DNA of 62,099 nt from Solirubrobacter ginsenosidimutans (GTDB taxonomy: Bacteria > Actinomycetota > Thermoleophilia > Solirubrobacterales > Solirubrobacteraceae). How positions within the stretch are numbered: the stretch's first letter is position 1; every line of letters begins with the position of its first letter. Of this stretch, positions 1 to 7,635 are shown in pieces. The stretch lies in assembly GCF_027587205.1 (NCBI RefSeq), contig NZ_JAPDOD010000052.1, positions 1 through 62,099 on the forward strand, written 5' to 3'. Under the pieces are notes generated by a model. That model ran no database searches, was not told the origin of the DNA, and worked only from the letters and a program-made list of their open reading frames with translations. Position numbers and translations under genes: made by a program.

Positions 1-2
1 GC

Positions 3-1310
3 GGCGCGTTGCGGCGCTCCGCGCGCGGCCCGCTGCGCGCCCTCGTCGCGCTCGGCCGCCGGCCGACCGGCCGCGTCGCGCGCCGTCGCCGCGTCGCGGT
101 GGACGGGACGGCACCGGGGGTGCCCGATCCTGGTATCGCGGAGCGAGACGTTCCCGGGGCACCGCCACGCGCGGGGAGCCGCGTTGCGGCCGCGCTCGCC
201 CTGCTCGCGCGTCATCCCGGGCGCGTGCTCGCCGTCGCCGCCGTGCTCGCCGTCGGCGGCTGGGCCCTGGACTCCCGGATCGCGGTCGTCTCCGAGCTGC
301 CGCGGCTCGTCCCGCAGAACCTCGCCGCGGTGCGCGACCTCGACGCGCTGCAGCGCGACACCGGCGTGGCGGGTGAGGTCGACGTGCTGGTCGAGAGCAA
401 GGATCTCACCGACCCGAAGGTGATCGCGTGGATGCGCGACTACCAGGCCGAGCTGCTCACCCGCCACGGCTACAACGCGCAGAAGGGGTGCGCGGGCGGG
501 GAGCTGTGCCCCGCGCTGTCGCTCCCGGATCTCTTCCGCCAGCCCGAGTCGTCGGTGACGCGCGCGCAGATCCGCGCGCTGCTGGACGCCGTACCGCCGT
601 ACTTCTCGCAGGCCGCGATCACGCCCGACCGGCGCACCGCGGTGCTCGCGTTCGGGATGCGGCTGCAGTCGCTGGAGGCCCAGCGCGCGGTGATCGAGGA
701 CATGCGCGCGCGGCTGGACCCGCCCAAGGGCGTCACCGCGACCGTCGCTGGCCTGCCCGTCCTGGCCGCGGACGCCAACCACGCGCTGAGCGACCCGCTG
801 CGGCGGATGCTCACCGCGCTGGCGGGACTCGTCGCGGTCGCCCTGGCGCTGTTCGCGGTCTACCGCTCGTGGGCGCGGGCGTGGGTGCCGCTCGTCCCGA
901 TCGCGCTCGCCACCGGCTGGTCGGCACTCGTGCTCTGGCTGATCGGCGTCCCGCTCAACCCGATGTCGGCGGCGCTCAGCGCGCTGGTCATCGCGATCTC
1001 GACCGAGTTCTCGGTGCTGCTCAGCGCCCGCTACCGCGAGGAGCGCGAGGCGGGCCTCTCGGCCCCCGACGCGCTCGCGACGACCTACGCCTCCACCGGC
1101 GCGGCGGTGCTCGCCTCGGGCGTCACCGCGATCGCGGGCTTCGCCGTCCTGATCGCCTCCGACATCGCGATGCTGCGCGACTTCGGCCTGGTCACCGTCA
1201 TCGACCTCGCCGTCTCGCTGCTCGGCGTCCTCATCGTCCTCCCGGCGGTCCTGGTCGTCGCCGAGCGCCGCGCCGCCCGTCGCCCCGCCCGCCGCGCCGT
1301 CGCCGCATGA
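3..1310 (+). CDS. MMPL/RND-family exporter, C-terminal half (5' end outside window)
   Basis: Only the C-terminal part is present: the reading frame is open to the left edge, and the TTG at 9 is unlikely to be the true start. What is seen is one membrane segment (about residues 68-85), an extracytoplasmic loop, then a bundle of four or five membrane helices ending in a basic tail (RRAARRPARR). The stretch LNPMSAALSALVIAISTEFSVLLSARYREE matches the second half of an RND/MMPL transmembrane domain. The family exports lipids or hydrophobic compounds using the proton gradient, and hopanoid transporters such as HpnN are one possibility. The substrate cannot be told from this fragment. The gene ends 9 bp before the palindromic repeat pair. 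Confidence 0.8.
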   Translation, partial: GALRRSARGPLRALVALGRRPTGRVARRRRVAVDGTAPGVPDPGIAERDVPGAPPRAGSRVAAALALLARHPGRVLAVAAVLAVGGWALDSRIAVVSELPRLVPQNLAAVRDLDALQRDTGVAGEVDVLVESKDLTDPKVIAWMRDYQAELLTRHGYNAQKGCAGGELCPALSLPDLFRQPESSVTRAQIRALLDAVPPYFSQAAITPDRRTAVLAFGMRLQSLEAQRAVIEDMRARLDPPKGVTATVAGLPVLAADANHALSDPLRRMLTALAGLVAVALALFAVYRSWARAWVPLVPIALATGWSALVLWLIGVPLNPMSAALSALVIAISTEFSVLLSARYREEREAGLSAPDALATTYASTGAAVLASGVTAIAGFAVLIASDIAMLRDFGLVTVIDLAVSLLGVLIVLPAVLVVAERRAARRPARRAVAA

Positions 1311-1318
1311 CCCCGACT

Positions 1319-1404
1319 ATTAAGGGGTCTGACCCCTCAACGCCGCGTTCGTATGAAAAGCCCTGCTCACGGCGATTTCGCTTTGTTAAGGGGTCTGACC
1401 CCCT
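1319..1404. repeat. Pair of 13-bp palindromes GGGGTCTGACCCC, REP/MITE-like
   Basis: The palindrome GGGGTCTGACCCC occurs at 1324-1336 and again at 1390-1402, each preceded by TTAA. The 53 bp between them hold no gene. The unit fills the whole gap between the exporter and the next gene, and its right copy ends 2 bp before that gene's GTG start. Two identical palindromic ends around a short spacer are what a small non-autonomous mobile element or a REP-type repeat would look like. Its identity is inferred only from the layout. Confidence 0.6.
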
Positions 1405-2007
1405 GTGATGCGGCGGGTGCGGCCGGGGGTGTTGCTCGCGGTGTTCGTGGTGGCGCTGCTGGGGTGGATCACGCTCAATTCGGCGGCGACGAAGACGGCT
1501 GGGTCGAAGGGCCTGGAGGCGGGCGACGAACTGCCGCCGTTCGCGATGCCGCTGTCGACGTCGACCTGTCGCGGGCGCTGCGACGCGAACGTGGCGACGA
1601 AGGCTGATCAGGGCGCCGCCGGCGCGAAGCCCGCCTGCGACGTGCGCGGCGCGGACGTGCTCAACTCCTGCGAGCTGGCCGAGGACGGGCCGTTCGTGCT
1701 CGCGTTCGTGTTCGAGCCCGTGGCCCGCTGCCGGGCGCAGGTCCCGGTGCTGGAGCAGGCCGCGGCGCGCCACCCCGAGGTGAAGTTCCGGATCGTCGCC
1801 GTGCGCGCCGATGCGGCGACCGCGCGCGGGCTGCAGTCCACGCTGCCGGTCGGCTACGACCACGACGGCGCCGTCGCGAACGAGTACGCGGTCGTCGTCT
1901 GCCCGACGATCACCTACGCGCGCGCGGGCGGGCAGGTCGCGGGCTCGACGGTCGGGCCGCTGGACGAGGAGGCGCTCGAGCACTGGGTCGGGCGCATTGA
2001 GCGCTGA
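1405..2007 (+). CDS. Membrane-anchored thioredoxin-fold (TlpA/AhpC-like) protein
   Basis: 200 residues starting with an N-terminal hydrophobic segment (about residues 8-24) that should anchor the protein with its fold outside the membrane. The fold is recognisable from GDELPPFAMPL, then FVFEPVARCRAQVPVLEQAA, then the cis-proline-like VVCPTITYARAGG. In a typical TlpA the helix start is WCxxC. Here only one cysteine remains (VARC), although CRGRC and a CDV...SCE pair lie upstream. It may therefore be a one-cysteine redox protein or a non-catalytic relative. Start is GTG 1405 or ATG 1408; both lie right against the palindromic repeat, so any promoter or ribosome site must come from that repeat. 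It overlaps the next gene by 11 bp. Confidence 0.6.
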   Translation: MMRRVRPGVLLAVFVVALLGWITLNSAATKTAGSKGLEAGDELPPFAMPLSTSTCRGRCDANVATKADQGAAGAKPACDVRGADVLNSCELAEDGPFVLAFVFEPVARCRAQVPVLEQAAARHPEVKFRIVAVRADAATARGLQSTLPVGYDHDGAVANEYAVVVCPTITYARAGGQVAGSTVGPLDEEALEHWVGRIER

Positions 2008-2548
2008 GCCCCCGATCACGGTCGCGCCCGGCCTCGCGTGGTGCGCCTTCGCGATCGACCGCAACCCGCTCCGGCGGTCGCCGCGCACGCTGCGGCGGCG
2101 GCTGAACACGCTGTCGGACCGCCACGGCGGCGCGCGCGCGATCACCCAGTCCACCCGCGAGATCCCGCAGGCCTACCGCGCCCGCTACGGCATCGAGCGC
2201 AGCCCCGCCGAGGAGCTGACGATCAAGCGGCTGATCCGCGGTCAGTACCGGTCGCGCGGCGTCCTGCGCGACGCGCTCCTGCTCGCGACCGTCGACACCG
2301 AGGTCGGGGTGTGGGCGCTCGACGCGGACCGCGTCAGCGGCGCGCCGCACATCGTCGACGACACGGTCGCCGACGACGCCGGAACGCTCGCACCCCTCTT
2401 CGCCGACCCCAAATCGGTGACCCGCGCCACGCGCCGGCTCGTGCTCTACGCCGTCACCGCTCCCGGCATTCCGGACCTCGCGATCGAGGAAGCCCTCTAC
2501 GCCGCCTGGGACGTGCTCAGCGCTCAGGGCCCGCACAGAAATTACTGA
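1997..2548 (+). CDS. B3/B4 (tRNA synthetase beta-like) domain protein
   Basis: About 183 residues if translation starts at TTG 1997, inside the end of the preceding gene and probably coupled to it. The central part (ITQSTREIPQAYRARYG, SPAEELTIKRLIRG, then LLLATVDTEVGVWALDADRVSG) resembles free-standing B3/B4 domains related to phenylalanyl-tRNA synthetase beta. Such proteins bind amino-acid-like ligands or edit mischarged tRNA; the exact role of stand-alone copies is unsettled. No HTH, signal or membrane segment is visible. A perfect hairpin follows the stop. Confidence 0.55.
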   Translation: MSAEPPITVAPGLAWCAFAIDRNPLRRSPRTLRRRLNTLSDRHGGARAITQSTREIPQAYRARYGIERSPAEELTIKRLIRGQYRSRGVLRDALLLATVDTEVGVWALDADRVSGAPHIVDDTVADDAGTLAPLFADPKSVTRATRRLVLYAVTAPGIPDLAIEEALYAAWDVLSAQGPHRNY

Positions 2549-2556
2549 CGCGTTTG

Positions 2557-2575
2557 GGCGCCGCATCGCGGCGCC
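2557..2575 (+). terminator. Stem-loop after the B3/B4 gene
   Basis: GGCGCCGC (2557-2564), loop ATC, GCGGCGCC (2568-2575): a perfect 8-bp stem, 9 bp after the stop at 2548. It has no U-tract. It lies between converging genes, so it could serve both strands. Confidence 0.5.
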
Positions 2576-2673
2576 AGGAGCCACCCGCGATCCTCAACGG
2601 GCTGGCGCCCGCCTGCGGTCGCGTGCGGCCCCTGGCATCCACGATCCGGACCCCAAACCCGCCACTAATTCCT

Positions 2674-3222
2674 CTACGAACCCTTACGCAGCGCGTGCCT
2701 AGCGACCCGCGTACGGGTCCCGCAGGCGGGGCCGCACCAGCGCTGGTCGCGGCGGCTGCGCATGAAGAACTGGCCGCAGCTGGGCGCGTCGCAGTACGCG
2801 AGCGCGGGCGAAGGAAGGAGGTCGACGGCGGACATCGCGGTGCGGGCGAGCAGCTCGTCGAGCGGGTCGCAGTCGGGCGGGGCGACGAGCTCGACCGCGC
2901 CGTCGCGCAGCTGCGGGATCAGCGGGACGGCCGCCAAGGCGGCGTTCACCTGCTTCTCGATGCCCGGCGACGCCGGCTCGTGCTGGGCCGCGGCGAGCAG
3001 CAGGGCGAAGATCGCGTCGCGCAGCTCGCGGACCTCGTCCAGGCGGATGTCGGAGGCATACTCCGACGGGTCCGGCACGCGGCTCGCCTCGTGCTGCGCC
3101 CACGCGCGCAGGTCGGCGCCGCTGGAGAGCAGCTCGGTGTAGTCGCTCCCCCGCCGCCGGACGGTATTGGCGAAGTCGATCGCGAGCGGCTCGCCGAGCC
3201 AGGACCAGCGTTCAGGAGGCAC
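2674..3222 (-). CDS. CGNR zinc-finger / ABATE-domain regulator
   Basis: 182 residues. The N-terminal part (LAIDFANTVRRRGSDYTELL, then DLRAWAQ and LRDAIFALL) matches the ABATE ligand-binding domain. The C-terminal 40 residues carry the CGNR zinc finger: YCDAPSCGQFFMRSRRDQRWCGPACGTRTR, with four cysteines as metal ligands and basic residues for DNA contact. Here the name-giving CGNR reads CGTR. These proteins are predicted stress-responsive transcription factors. The GTG start at 3222 lies 8 nt after the -10 box TACAAT, so the mRNA is probably leaderless. A GTTACTAAC palindrome just upstream of the -10 could be its own operator. Confidence 0.8.
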   Translation of the reverse strand: MPPERWSWLGEPLAIDFANTVRRRGSDYTELLSSGADLRAWAQHEASRVPDPSEYASDIRLDEVRELRDAIFALLLAAAQHEPASPGIEKQVNAALAAVPLIPQLRDGAVELVAPPDCDPLDELLARTAMSAVDLLPSPALAYCDAPSCGQFFMRSRRDQRWCGPACGTRTRVARHALRKGS

Positions 3223-3230
3223 GACGACAT

Positions 3231-3246
3231 ATTGTAGGTTACTAAC
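3231..3246 (-). promoter_or_regulatory. -10 box and small palindrome of the CGNR gene
   Basis: On the minus strand TACAAT lies at 3236-3231, 8 nt before the GTG start, preceded by the 9-bp palindrome GTTAGTAAC (3246-3238). No convincing -35 is seen. Autoregulation is an inference. Confidence 0.4.
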
Positions 3247-3250
3247 GCTT

Positions 3251-4270
3251 TCAGTGATTCAAAGCGTTATCGCGCAGCGCTTCGAGTAGACGGTCGAGCG
3301 CTGCCGCTTCAGGCGGGAGCGTGACGCGCACGTGGTGCTCGTCGCCCCACGCGGAGCCGGGCGCGACGTAGATCCGCCGCGCGGCGAGCTCCTCCGCGAC
3401 CGGCAGCGCCAGCCACGCGTACGGCCCGACGCCGGCGGCGACGGGGAACTCCGCCGCCAGCCGCTCCCGCGCCGCGTCCGCCTGCTCGCGCCGCCGGCGG
3501 ACCGATTCCGCGCCGCCCTCGACCGCCCACGCCGCGGCCGCCAGCGCCGGCGCGCCCACGCCCAGCACGGGGGAGAGATCCGGGCCGCCGTCCGGGACGA
3601 TCGCGTAGCCGATCCGCAGCCCCGCGAGCGCGTGGGCCTTGGAGAACGAGCGGATCTGGATCACCCGCGGATGGTCGAGCACCTCCAGCTCGGCGAACCC
3701 CGCCAGCGCCTCGTCGAGGATCAGCCAGTGATCCCCGATCAGGTGGTCGAGCGGGATGATCGCGCCGGTGGGATCGTTCGGGCGGGCGGCGACGAGCGTG
3801 CGCGCGGCGGGAGCGGCGGCGGTCGCCTTCCGGCGCGCGGCCAACTCGGCCGCCGCGACCGGTACCGGTGACGCGCCCGCCTCGCTCACGAGCCCCGGCA
3901 GCAGTCCCCAGCCCGGCCACAGGACCTCGGTCTCCTCCGTCGCCACCGCGCGCAGCGCGGAACGGATCAGCTCGCCCGCCCCGTGCCCGATCGCCACCCG
4001 CGCCGGATCGATGTCGTGCGACGCCGCGATCGCCGCCCGCAACGGCGCGCTGTCCGGGTACGCGTTCACCGCTCGCCGCAGGGCGAACGTGGCGGCGTTG
4101 ATCGCCTCCGGGTGCGGCGGACCGTGCCATGCGGCGCCGGAGAGATCCAGCGGCGGCGTCGTCGCCGGGTGGCGTCGCAGCTCCTCGTCGCGGCGTGCCA
4201 GGAGCTCCTGCGAGATCTCCTCCGGCGAGAGCTCGTCGAATTGGCGGTAGTAGCCGAACAGCCGCTTCAT
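3251..4270 (-). CDS. PLP-dependent class I/II aminotransferase (HisC/CobD-like)
   Basis: 339 residues. The family motifs are in order: GHGAGELIRSALRA for cofactor phosphate binding, ARPNDPTGAIIP (the conserved Asn), LILDEALAGFAE (the Asp that holds the pyridine nitrogen), then IRSFSKAHALAGLRIGYA with the Schiff-base lysine in SFSKA. The C-terminal RVTLPP supplies the carboxylate-binding arginine. The nearest well-known relatives are histidinol-phosphate aminotransferase and the CobD/CobC type; the substrate is not decided by the sequence. ATG 4270 is chosen because it shares ATGA with the stop of the upstream membrane-protein gene, showing tight coupling. Confidence 0.8.
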   Translation of the reverse strand: MKRLFGYYRQFDELSPEEISQELLARRDEELRRHPATTPPLDLSGAAWHGPPHPEAINAATFALRRAVNAYPDSAPLRAAIAASHDIDPARVAIGHGAGELIRSALRAVATEETEVLWPGWGLLPGLVSEAGASPVPVAAAELAARRKATAAAPAARTLVAARPNDPTGAIIPLDHLIGDHWLILDEALAGFAELEVLDHPRVIQIRSFSKAHALAGLRIGYAIVPDGGPDLSPVLGVGAPALAAAAWAVEGGAESVRRRREQADAARERLAAEFPVAAGVGPYAWLALPVAEELAARRIYVAPGSAWGDEHHVRVTLPPEAAALDRLLEALRDNALNH

Positions 4271-4737
4271 CAGCCCATGTCGGGTGCGGGGCCTTGGATG
4301 ACCAGGAACCAGATCCCGAAGAGCACGAGAGCGATCACGGCCGAGCCGCCGAAGATGCGCGGCAGCGCCCCTTCGCGCTGCTCGTGCCCCGCGGCGCGCC
4401 GCACCATCCGCCACACGCGATCGAGCCGCGACGCCAGGGACAACGTGATGAACAGGGAGGCCAGGATGCCCACGAACGCGATGACGATCCCGCCCATGTT
4501 CGAGTCCATCCGGTAATCCGCCTGCGACCCGATCCACAGCCACGCCAGCGGCTGCGGGCCCCAGAGCGACAGGCAGAGCACGCCTTCGGCGAGGAGCAGC
4601 ACGAACGCGAGCACGCCGTCCGCCCGCCGGCGCCCGCTGCCGCCACGCGTCGGCTCGCCCCGCAGGTGCACCGGCCCGGTCCCCGGCCGGCGCCCGATGA
4701 AGAGCCCGCCGGTGTCCGTCGGATCGTTGCGCGGCAC
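4270..4737 (-). CDS. Hypothetical membrane protein
   Basis: 155 residues with about three hydrophobic helices: ADGVLAFVLLLAEGVLCLSLW, MGGIVIAFVGILASLFITLSLA and SAVIALVLFGIWFLVIQG. A basic loop (RLDRVWRMVRRAAGHEQR) sits between the last two. I do not recognise a family. It is the first gene of a two-gene unit with the aminotransferase, which it overlaps by 4 bp. Confidence 0.65.
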   Translation of the reverse strand: MPRNDPTDTGGLFIGRRPGTGPVHLRGEPTRGGSGRRRADGVLAFVLLLAEGVLCLSLWGPQPLAWLWIGSQADYRMDSNMGGIVIAFVGILASLFITLSLASRLDRVWRMVRRAAGHEQREGALPRIFGGSAVIALVLFGIWFLVIQGPAPDMG

Positions 4738-4776
4738 CTAACCGAGGATACGCGGCAGGAGATACCCTCGGCCCAC

Positions 4777-5229
4777 GTGAGCCGGCACAACAAGGGCAAG
4801 CGCCGCCGGCGCCCGAAGAGCACCGCGCCGCAGGTCCCGCCGCGGGCGCCGCGCCGGATGACACCGGCGCTCGAGGAGCGCCCGAAGGCGCCGTGGCACC
4901 CGTTCCCGCTGGTCGAGGTCTCGGTGCTGATCGGGATCGTCTGCATCGGCGTCGGCTTCTTCTCGCGCGACAGCGCGGGGGGCCGCACGATCCTCGCCCT
5001 CGGTTTCGTCCTGGGCGCGCTCGGCGGCCTCGACACCGCCGCCCGCGAGCACTTCTCCGGCTACCGCTCGCACACCCTCGTCCTCGCCGCGTTCCCAGCC
5101 GTCGCCGCCGCCGTCCTGACCGCGCTGGCCGGCGTCCCGAACGTCCTCGTCCCGGTCCTGCTGGTCGCCGTCTTCATGGTCGCGTTCGTGGTGCTGCGCG
5201 GTGCGTGGGAACGTTCGGCGGGCGGCTAG
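4777..5229 (+). CDS. Hypothetical small membrane protein with basic N-terminus
   Basis: 150 residues. A very basic, proline-rich N-terminus (SRHNKGKRRRRPKS) is followed by about four hydrophobic stretches, including LVEVSVLIGIVCIGVGFF and VLVPVLLVAVFMVAFVVLRG. The GTG at 4777 is chosen over longer in-frame extensions because a -10 box (TACCCT, 4763-4768) ends 8 nt before it, indicating a leaderless transcript, and because upstream codons run through the divergent neighbour. Function unknown. Confidence 0.7.
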   Translation: MSRHNKGKRRRRPKSTAPQVPPRAPRRMTPALEERPKAPWHPFPLVEVSVLIGIVCIGVGFFSRDSAGGRTILALGFVLGALGGLDTAAREHFSGYRSHTLVLAAFPAVAAAVLTALAGVPNVLVPVLLVAVFMVAFVVLRGAWERSAGG

Positions 5230-5247
5230 CGCCTATCCTTCCGCCGC

Positions 5248-5685
5248 GTGTCGGATGAGAAGCGCATGCAACTGCGCGGGCTGCACCACGTGACGGCGAT
5301 CTGCGCCGACCTCGAGCGGACGATCGCGTTCTATCGCGACATGCTCGGGCTGGCGGTCGTCCACGACGCGCCGTCCGACGACGATCCCGACGCACGCCAC
5401 GTGTGGTTCGGCTCCGGCGACGGGACGTACGTGAGCTTCATGGAGTACCCGGAGCTCCCCCCGGGGCAGATCGGGCGCGGCGTCACCCACCATTTCGCTC
5501 TCCGCGTCGACTCCGAGGAGGAGCAGGAGGCGTGGCGCGACTACCTCAAGGCCCACGACGTCGAGTGCACCGACGTCTATGACCGCGGCGCCTTCCGCTC
5601 GATCTACGTCGCCGATCCCGATGGACACGTGGTCGAGATCGCGACGCGGGTGAATGGCTTCGGCGCCGGCGGGCCGCCCGCGTAG
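5248..5685 (+). CDS. VOC-superfamily (glyoxalase/dioxygenase-like) protein
   Basis: 145 residues, one pair of the beta-alpha-beta-beta-beta units. Metal ligands of the vicinal-oxygen-chelate fold can be seen: His in LRGLHHVTAIC, His in GVTHHFALRVD, and Glu in DPDGHVVEIAT. The start of the domain resembles ring-cleaving dioxygenase and MhqO-type proteins. The reaction cannot be named. GTG start at 5248, with TATCCT at 5234-5239 as a likely -10 box 8 nt upstream (leaderless). Confidence 0.75.
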   Translation: MSDEKRMQLRGLHHVTAICADLERTIAFYRDMLGLAVVHDAPSDDDPDARHVWFGSGDGTYVSFMEYPELPPGQIGRGVTHHFALRVDSEEEQEAWRDYLKAHDVECTDVYDRGAFRSIYVADPDGHVVEIATRVNGFGAGGPPA

Positions 5686-5719
5686 CGGGCCACTCGCCGA
5701 CGCCGCATCCAGGGCGCGC

Positions 5720-6061
5720 TTACGCGATCAGGGCGTAGCCCGTCTCGTGGTCACCGCTCAGCCGCCGCGCGAGCTCGTTGCGCTGGCGCTCGGTCATCGA
5801 GCCGATGGTCTTGGTCTCCACCATCGGGATCGAAGCGAGGAACCGGCGGCAGCGCGTACGTCCCCAGCGGTGTTGGCTCATCAGCAGGTCCGCGATCGAC
5901 ATGCTCTCCGCCTCCCAAGGCCGCTCGAGCACGATCTCGGCCACGCTTGCTTCACCCTCTGACACCTGGCGCTTGAGCTCAGCACGCGCAAGCCGCACGC
6001 GGTTGGCCTGCGCGAGCGCCCGCATGTGTTGTGGCGCAGGTGCTGTCGCAGTTGCTTCCAT
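5720..6061 (-). CDS. mihF: Integration host factor, actinobacterial type (mIHF)
   Basis: 113 residues. The core is LARAELKRQVSEGEASVAEIV, then MSIADLLMSQHRWGRTRCRRFLASIPM and KTIGSMTERQRNELARRLSG. This is the layout of mIHF: a long N-terminal helix followed by a helix-two-turn-helix DNA-binding region. mIHF bends DNA and is essential for nucleoid organisation in mycobacteria and streptomycetes. The true start is ATG 6061, decided by GGGGAGG 6 nt upstream; a longer in-frame extension lacks this support. The mRNA would have a leader of about 200 nt. Confidence 0.85.
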   Translation of the reverse strand: MEATATAPAPQHMRALAQANRVRLARAELKRQVSEGEASVAEIVLERPWEAESMSIADLLMSQHRWGRTRCRRFLASIPMVETKTIGSMTERQRNELARRLSGDHETGYALIA

Positions 6062-6301
6062 CGAACCTCCCCGCTGCTCCCGCCCTCGCTTCGGCGGGAG
6101 TCCGTCGTTTTCATTGCCCGGTCGAGGGCGCGCGCGGATCCGGGCACCAGCCCCCCAGCTCTCGCACCCGACAGTGCGGTGAGCCGTGCCGGCCACCCGT
6201 TGATTTCTTGCCTTACGTGTCCCCGTGCGTCCCGTTCGGGACGGCCCGTGTCGCGCATCGACCGAGGCAGCAGGCTAGCCCGCCTTGAGCCCGACTATCA
6301 A
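6062..6301 (-). promoter_or_regulatory. mIHF promoter and long structured 5' leader
   Basis: On the minus strand TTGATA (6301-6296), an 18-nt spacer and TAGCCT (6277-6272) form a good promoter, giving a leader of about 200 nt. The leader has several hairpins: CGTCCCG/CGGGACG near 6225, GCCCGG/CCGGGC around 6118-6147, and CTCCCGCC/GGCGGGAG just ahead of the GGGGAGG ribosome site. An inverted repeat TTGAGC...GCTCAA (6285-6308) overlaps the -35. I recognise no known riboswitch class. Confidence 0.45.
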
Positions 6302-6329
6302 CGCTCAACCACCCTCCGCACTCGCAAAG

Positions 6330-6347
6330 AGCACCCTTTTTTGTGCT
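6330..6347 (-). terminator. Weak stem-loop after the serine palmitoyltransferase-like gene
   Basis: AGCAC/GTGCT with an A-rich 8-nt loop on the minus strand, 23 bp after the stop at 6371. The stem is only 5 bp, so this is a tentative terminator. The rest of the 6302-6370 gap shows nothing else. Confidence 0.3.
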
Positions 6348-6370
6348 GGTGTTGCCGTTCGGTGAATCTG

Positions 6371-7618
6371 CTATGCGGCCGGTCCCGGCAACGCGCCATG
6401 CTCGGATTCGAACTTTTGTTTGACGTTTTGAAACGCAACCAACGCCCGGTCCAGGACAGCCCGGTCGTGGGTCGCCATGACGCTCGTGCGCAGCAGCGCG
6501 CCGCCGGGCGGAACGGCCGGGTGGATCGCCACGTTGACGTAGACACCCGCGTCGTATAGGGCGCGCCAGAGCAGCACGGCCTTCCAGTCGTCGCCGACCA
6601 CGACGGGCACCACCGGCGTGATCGTGGGCTCGCCTTCGACGACCTTGAAGCCGAGGTCGTGCAGGCCGCGGTTGAGGTAGCGGGCGTTGTCCAGGACGCG
6701 CGCGAACAGCCCCGGGCCCTCGGGCGAGCGGATGATCCGCAGGGCGGCCAGCGCGGCACCCACGGCGGCGGGAACGCCGGACGCCGTGAAGAGGAACGCG
6801 CGGCTCGAAATGCGCAGGAAGTCGATCACCTCGTGCGGGCCGGCGATGAAGCCGCCGCACGACGCCAGCGACTTGCTGAACGTGCCCATGCGCAGGTCGA
6901 CGTCGGCCTCGACGCCGAAGAGCTCCGACGCGCCCGCCCCGCGCGCCCCGAGCACGCCGGCGCCGTGCGCCTCGTCGACCATCAGCCGCGCGCCGTACGC
7001 CTTGCACAGCTCGACGATGCGCGGCAGCGGGGCGATGTCGCCCTCCATGCTGAACACGCCGTCGACGACGACGAGCACGCCGCCGCCGTCGTCGGCCGCG
7101 CGCTGGAGCATCTTCTCCATGCGGTCCAGCCGGTTGTGCTTGAACGGGCGCAGCTTGGCGCGGGAGATCAGGCAGCCGTCGAGGATCGAGGCGTGGTCGG
7201 CGGAGTCGACGATCACCGTGTCGCCGGGGGCGAGGATCGTGCCGAGCGTCCCGACGTTGGCCTGGTGTCCGGTCGAGAAGACGATCGCCTCCTCGGTGCC
7301 CATCCACTCCGCGAGCTCGCGCTCGAGGTCCAGATGCAGGTCCAGCGTGCCGTTGAGCAGGCGGCTGCCGGTGAGGCCGGTGCCGTACTTGTCGAGCGCG
7401 TCGCGGGCGGCTTGCCGGACCCGCGGGTCGGCGGTCAATCCGAGGTAGTTGTTGGAGCCGAGCATGATCCGCTCGGCGCCCTCCATCTCCACCACGGGGC
7501 CGGCCGGACCCTCGAGTCTGCGGAAGTAGGGCAGCAGGTCGGCGTCGCGGGCGGCGCGCAGCTGCTCTGAGCGCTCGTGCCCGCGCACCTTGGCGAAAAC
7601 GTCGGTGGCAGTCGGCAT
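6371..7618 (-). CDS. spt: Serine palmitoyltransferase-like alpha-oxoamine synthase
   Basis: 415 residues, the full length of the alpha-oxoamine synthase family (SPT, KBL, BioF, HemA). Motifs: SNNYLGLT, YGTGLTGSRLLNGTLDLHLDLE, FSTGHQANVGT, DSADHASILDGC, VDEAHGAGVLG, and GTFSKSLASCGG with the PLP lysine near residue 249. The C-terminal YVNVAIHPAVPPGGALLRTS resembles the Sphingomonas SPT segment that closes over the substrate, which favours serine palmitoyltransferase over BioF or KBL. SPT condenses serine with acyl-CoA to 3-ketosphinganine in the cytosol. Its divergent neighbours (BcerS-like and a fatty-acid hydroxylase) support a sphingolipid role. ATG 7618 faces the neighbour's start with only 17 bp between them. 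Confidence 0.75.
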   Translation of the reverse strand: MPTATDVFAKVRGHERSEQLRAARDADLLPYFRRLEGPAGPVVEMEGAERIMLGSNNYLGLTADPRVRQAARDALDKYGTGLTGSRLLNGTLDLHLDLERELAEWMGTEEAIVFSTGHQANVGTLGTILAPGDTVIVDSADHASILDGCLISRAKLRPFKHNRLDRMEKMLQRAADDGGGVLVVVDGVFSMEGDIAPLPRIVELCKAYGARLMVDEAHGAGVLGARGAGASELFGVEADVDLRMGTFSKSLASCGGFIAGPHEVIDFLRISSRAFLFTASGVPAAVGAALAALRIIRSPEGPGLFARVLDNARYLNRGLHDLGFKVVEGEPTITPVVPVVVGDDWKAVLLWRALYDAGVYVNVAIHPAVPPGGALLRTSVMATHDRAVLDRALVAFQNVKQKFESEHGALPGPAA

Positions 7619-7635
7619 TGGTAGGGTCCGTTCCC

